Shown: in pieces, positions 62,786 through 64,000 of the stretch
How positions within the stretch are numbered: the first letter of the stretch is position 1
Layout: each line of letters begins with the position of its first letter
DNA from: Acidobacteriaceae bacterium
GTDB taxonomy: Bacteria; Acidobacteriota; Terriglobia; Terriglobales; Acidobacteriaceae
Length of the DNA: 64,000 nucleotides
Reading direction: 5' to 3'
Assembly (NCBI GenBank): GCA_030041045.1
Contig: JASHOQ010000138.1
Coordinates: forward strand, 1 to 64,000
The notes under the pieces: generated by a model
Database searches by the model: none
The model's input: only the letters and a program-made list of their open reading frames with translations
Told to the model about the DNA's origin: nothing
Position numbers and translations under genes: made by a program

Positions 62786-64000
62786 TCAGGCGGCCATTTG
62801 CGCCAGGCGCCGCACGGTGAGGACGGTGATGTCGTCTTCCTGCCCGAAGGCCTTGGCGGCTTCGGCCACGTAAAACGCAGACTGGTTGCTGAGATTGTGC
62901 ACGCGGTCGAATCCGAAGAGCTCGCCGGATGGCTGGCGCGCCTCCACCACTCCATCGGAGAAAAGGAGAATGCGGTCGCCGGGGTGCAAATATAGGCGCA
63001 GCTCCTCGTATTGGATTTCGGGAAGAACACCGAGGGGAAGGCCGCCGGCCACGGCGACTTCCTGGCTGTTGAGATAAGGGGGAAGATGGCCGGCATTGGC
63101 AAGGACCAGCTCGCCGTTGAGCCCGAACCACGCGGCCTGGCAGGTGGTAAAGCTGTCGGTGCCCACGAGCACGCGATTCAGCGACTGGAGGATTTTGGCG
63201 GGATTGTGGTCAGAAGAGCGGCGCAGCGCGCCCATCAGCATGGAGACATTCATGGCCGCCTTGAGGCCTTTGCCGGCCACATCGCCGATAACCACCAGCA
63301 TGCCGTGCTCGCCGATGGCCTGCACATGAAAGAAGTCGCCGCCCACTTCATTGGCCGGGTTGTAGATGGAATCGACTTCAAAGCCCGGCGTGGCCAGCTT
63401 CTCCCGGGGAATGAGCAGCTCCTGCACGCTGCGCGCGGCTTCGAGCTCGCTCGACACCCGCTCCTGGGTGTGCTGAATGCGCAGAAAACGGAAGAAGATG
63501 ATGAGCACGATCACCAGGATGCCGGTGAAGTCGCCGAAGGAAGCAAAGTGAAACGGGATGGGTCCGGCCATGACGGTGAGCGGGGAGTGATAATCCTGCC
63601 CGGTGGCCTCTTTCAGGGTGGCCAGCACCAGCGGCTCAACGATGCCCACCAGGGTGAGCACCAGCGGAACCAGGAGAAGGCCTGCTTCAAAATTGCGGCG
63701 GACGGTGGCAGCGATCAGCGTGACAAAGACGAAGATCGACCACCAGATGAGCCAGATCAAAACGCCGAAAACGATGATGGCCAGAAGCAGGGCGATGAAG
63801 GTGCCATGGAAGACCAGCAGCAGCATGGGCCCCGCCAGGGCGAGGATGGGCGCGCAATAGCGCAGCCAGCGGATATACCACTTGCGCGGCAGCGCGAGAA
63901 AGGCGACGAGAAACTCGAAGAAAAGGTAGGCCGAGGCCAGCACGAGCTGCATCACCAGGGCGGCGTACCAGAGGCTGTCGAGCCGCGCAAAGTTACCGTA
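62786..64000 (-). CDS. SpoIIE-type PP2C phosphatase, membrane-bound (5' end cut off)
   Basis: The frame stays open to the right edge of the window (upstream residues YGNFARLDSLWYAALV), so the true start is outside. At least 404 residues are visible. Several membrane helices (about the first 190 residues) are followed by a short coiled coil (QERVSSELEAARSVQELL) and the SpoIIE catalytic domain: NEVGGDFFHV, VVIGDVAGKGLKAAM, LANAGHLPPYL, LFSDGVVEA and EDDITVL, with the metal-binding Asp residues kept. Such enzymes dephosphorylate anti-sigma antagonists in partner-switching pathways. Confidence 0.9.
   Translation of the reverse strand, partial: YGNFARLDSLWYAALVMQLVLASAYLFFEFLVAFLALPRKWYIRWLRYCAPILALAGPMLLLVFHGTFIALLLAIIVFGVLIWLIWWSIFVFVTLIAATVRRNFEAGLLLVPLVLTLVGIVEPLVLATLKEATGQDYHSPLTVMAGPIPFHFASFGDFTGILVIVLIIFFRFLRIQHTQERVSSELEAARSVQELLIPREKLATPGFEVDSIYNPANEVGGDFFHVQAIGEHGMLVVIGDVAGKGLKAAMNVSMLMGALRRSSDHNPAKILQSLNRVLVGTDSFTTCQAAWFGLNGELVLANAGHLPPYLNSQEVAVAGGLPLGVLPEIQYEELRLYLHPGDRILLFSDGVVEARQPSGELFGFDRVHNLSNQSAFYVAEAAKAFGQEDDITVLTVRRLAQMAA

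Noticed and set aside
62505-62873. Plus-strand open frame of 122 codons
   Set aside because: It runs through the MITE-like element and into the antisense of the SpoIIE gene; no family resemblance.

Overview
The window is a GC-rich bacterial chromosome segment, most likely from a soil Acidobacteriota of the Terriglobia type. This is an inference from gene content: a fused gamma-alpha KorA with KorB, a DUF4382 lipoprotein, PNGase A, cytochrome P460, SpoIIE-type phosphatases and many Tat-exported glycosidases and oxidoreductases. No rRNA or species marker is present. Genes lie on both strands in short operons. I see no phage, complete insertion sequence, CRISPR array or integrase.

Layout: 1-8.5 kb holds the end of a LuxR-type response regulator, an NAD-dependent epimerase, a conserved protein of unknown function on the minus strand, and a tripartite efflux operon (TolC-like, EmrA-like, EmrB-like) followed by a cytidylate-kinase-like protein. 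8.5-21.5 kb is carbohydrate related: a GH127 arabinofuranosidase with its full zinc-cysteine site, tRNA-Asp, a sugar kinase fused to a RapZ C-terminal domain with an adjacent MurU-like nucleotidyltransferase, a DUF4382 lipoprotein, tRNA-Ser, a GH2 glycosidase, a LysR regulator, a small HExxH protein and a PNGase A homologue. 21.7-31 kb holds korAB and a convergent addBA-type helicase/nuclease pair. 31-41 kb holds an SCO copper protein, a PfkB kinase, an ABC exporter, an IclR regulator, a phospholipase C-like phosphoesterase and a multicopper oxidase. 40-64 kb is mainly housekeeping: nfo, pyrE, leuS, acpS, recG, queA and polA. Between these lie a cytochrome P460, an MCE protein with five 34-residue repeats, a Tat-exported oxidoreductase, an orphan MoxR-like ATPase, a NatAB-type ABC system and a SpoIIE phosphatase cut by the right edge.

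Most unusual points: (1) the kinase-RapZ fusion beside a MurU-like enzyme, which suggests an amino-sugar recycling module with a built-in glucosamine-6-phosphate sensor; (2) a family of short tandem repeats with an RTCAG core. They occur between genes, inside leuS as an in-frame insertion, and as two octamer arrays flanking the P460 gene; (3) two copies of a 120-bp MITE-like element with TA-type ends.
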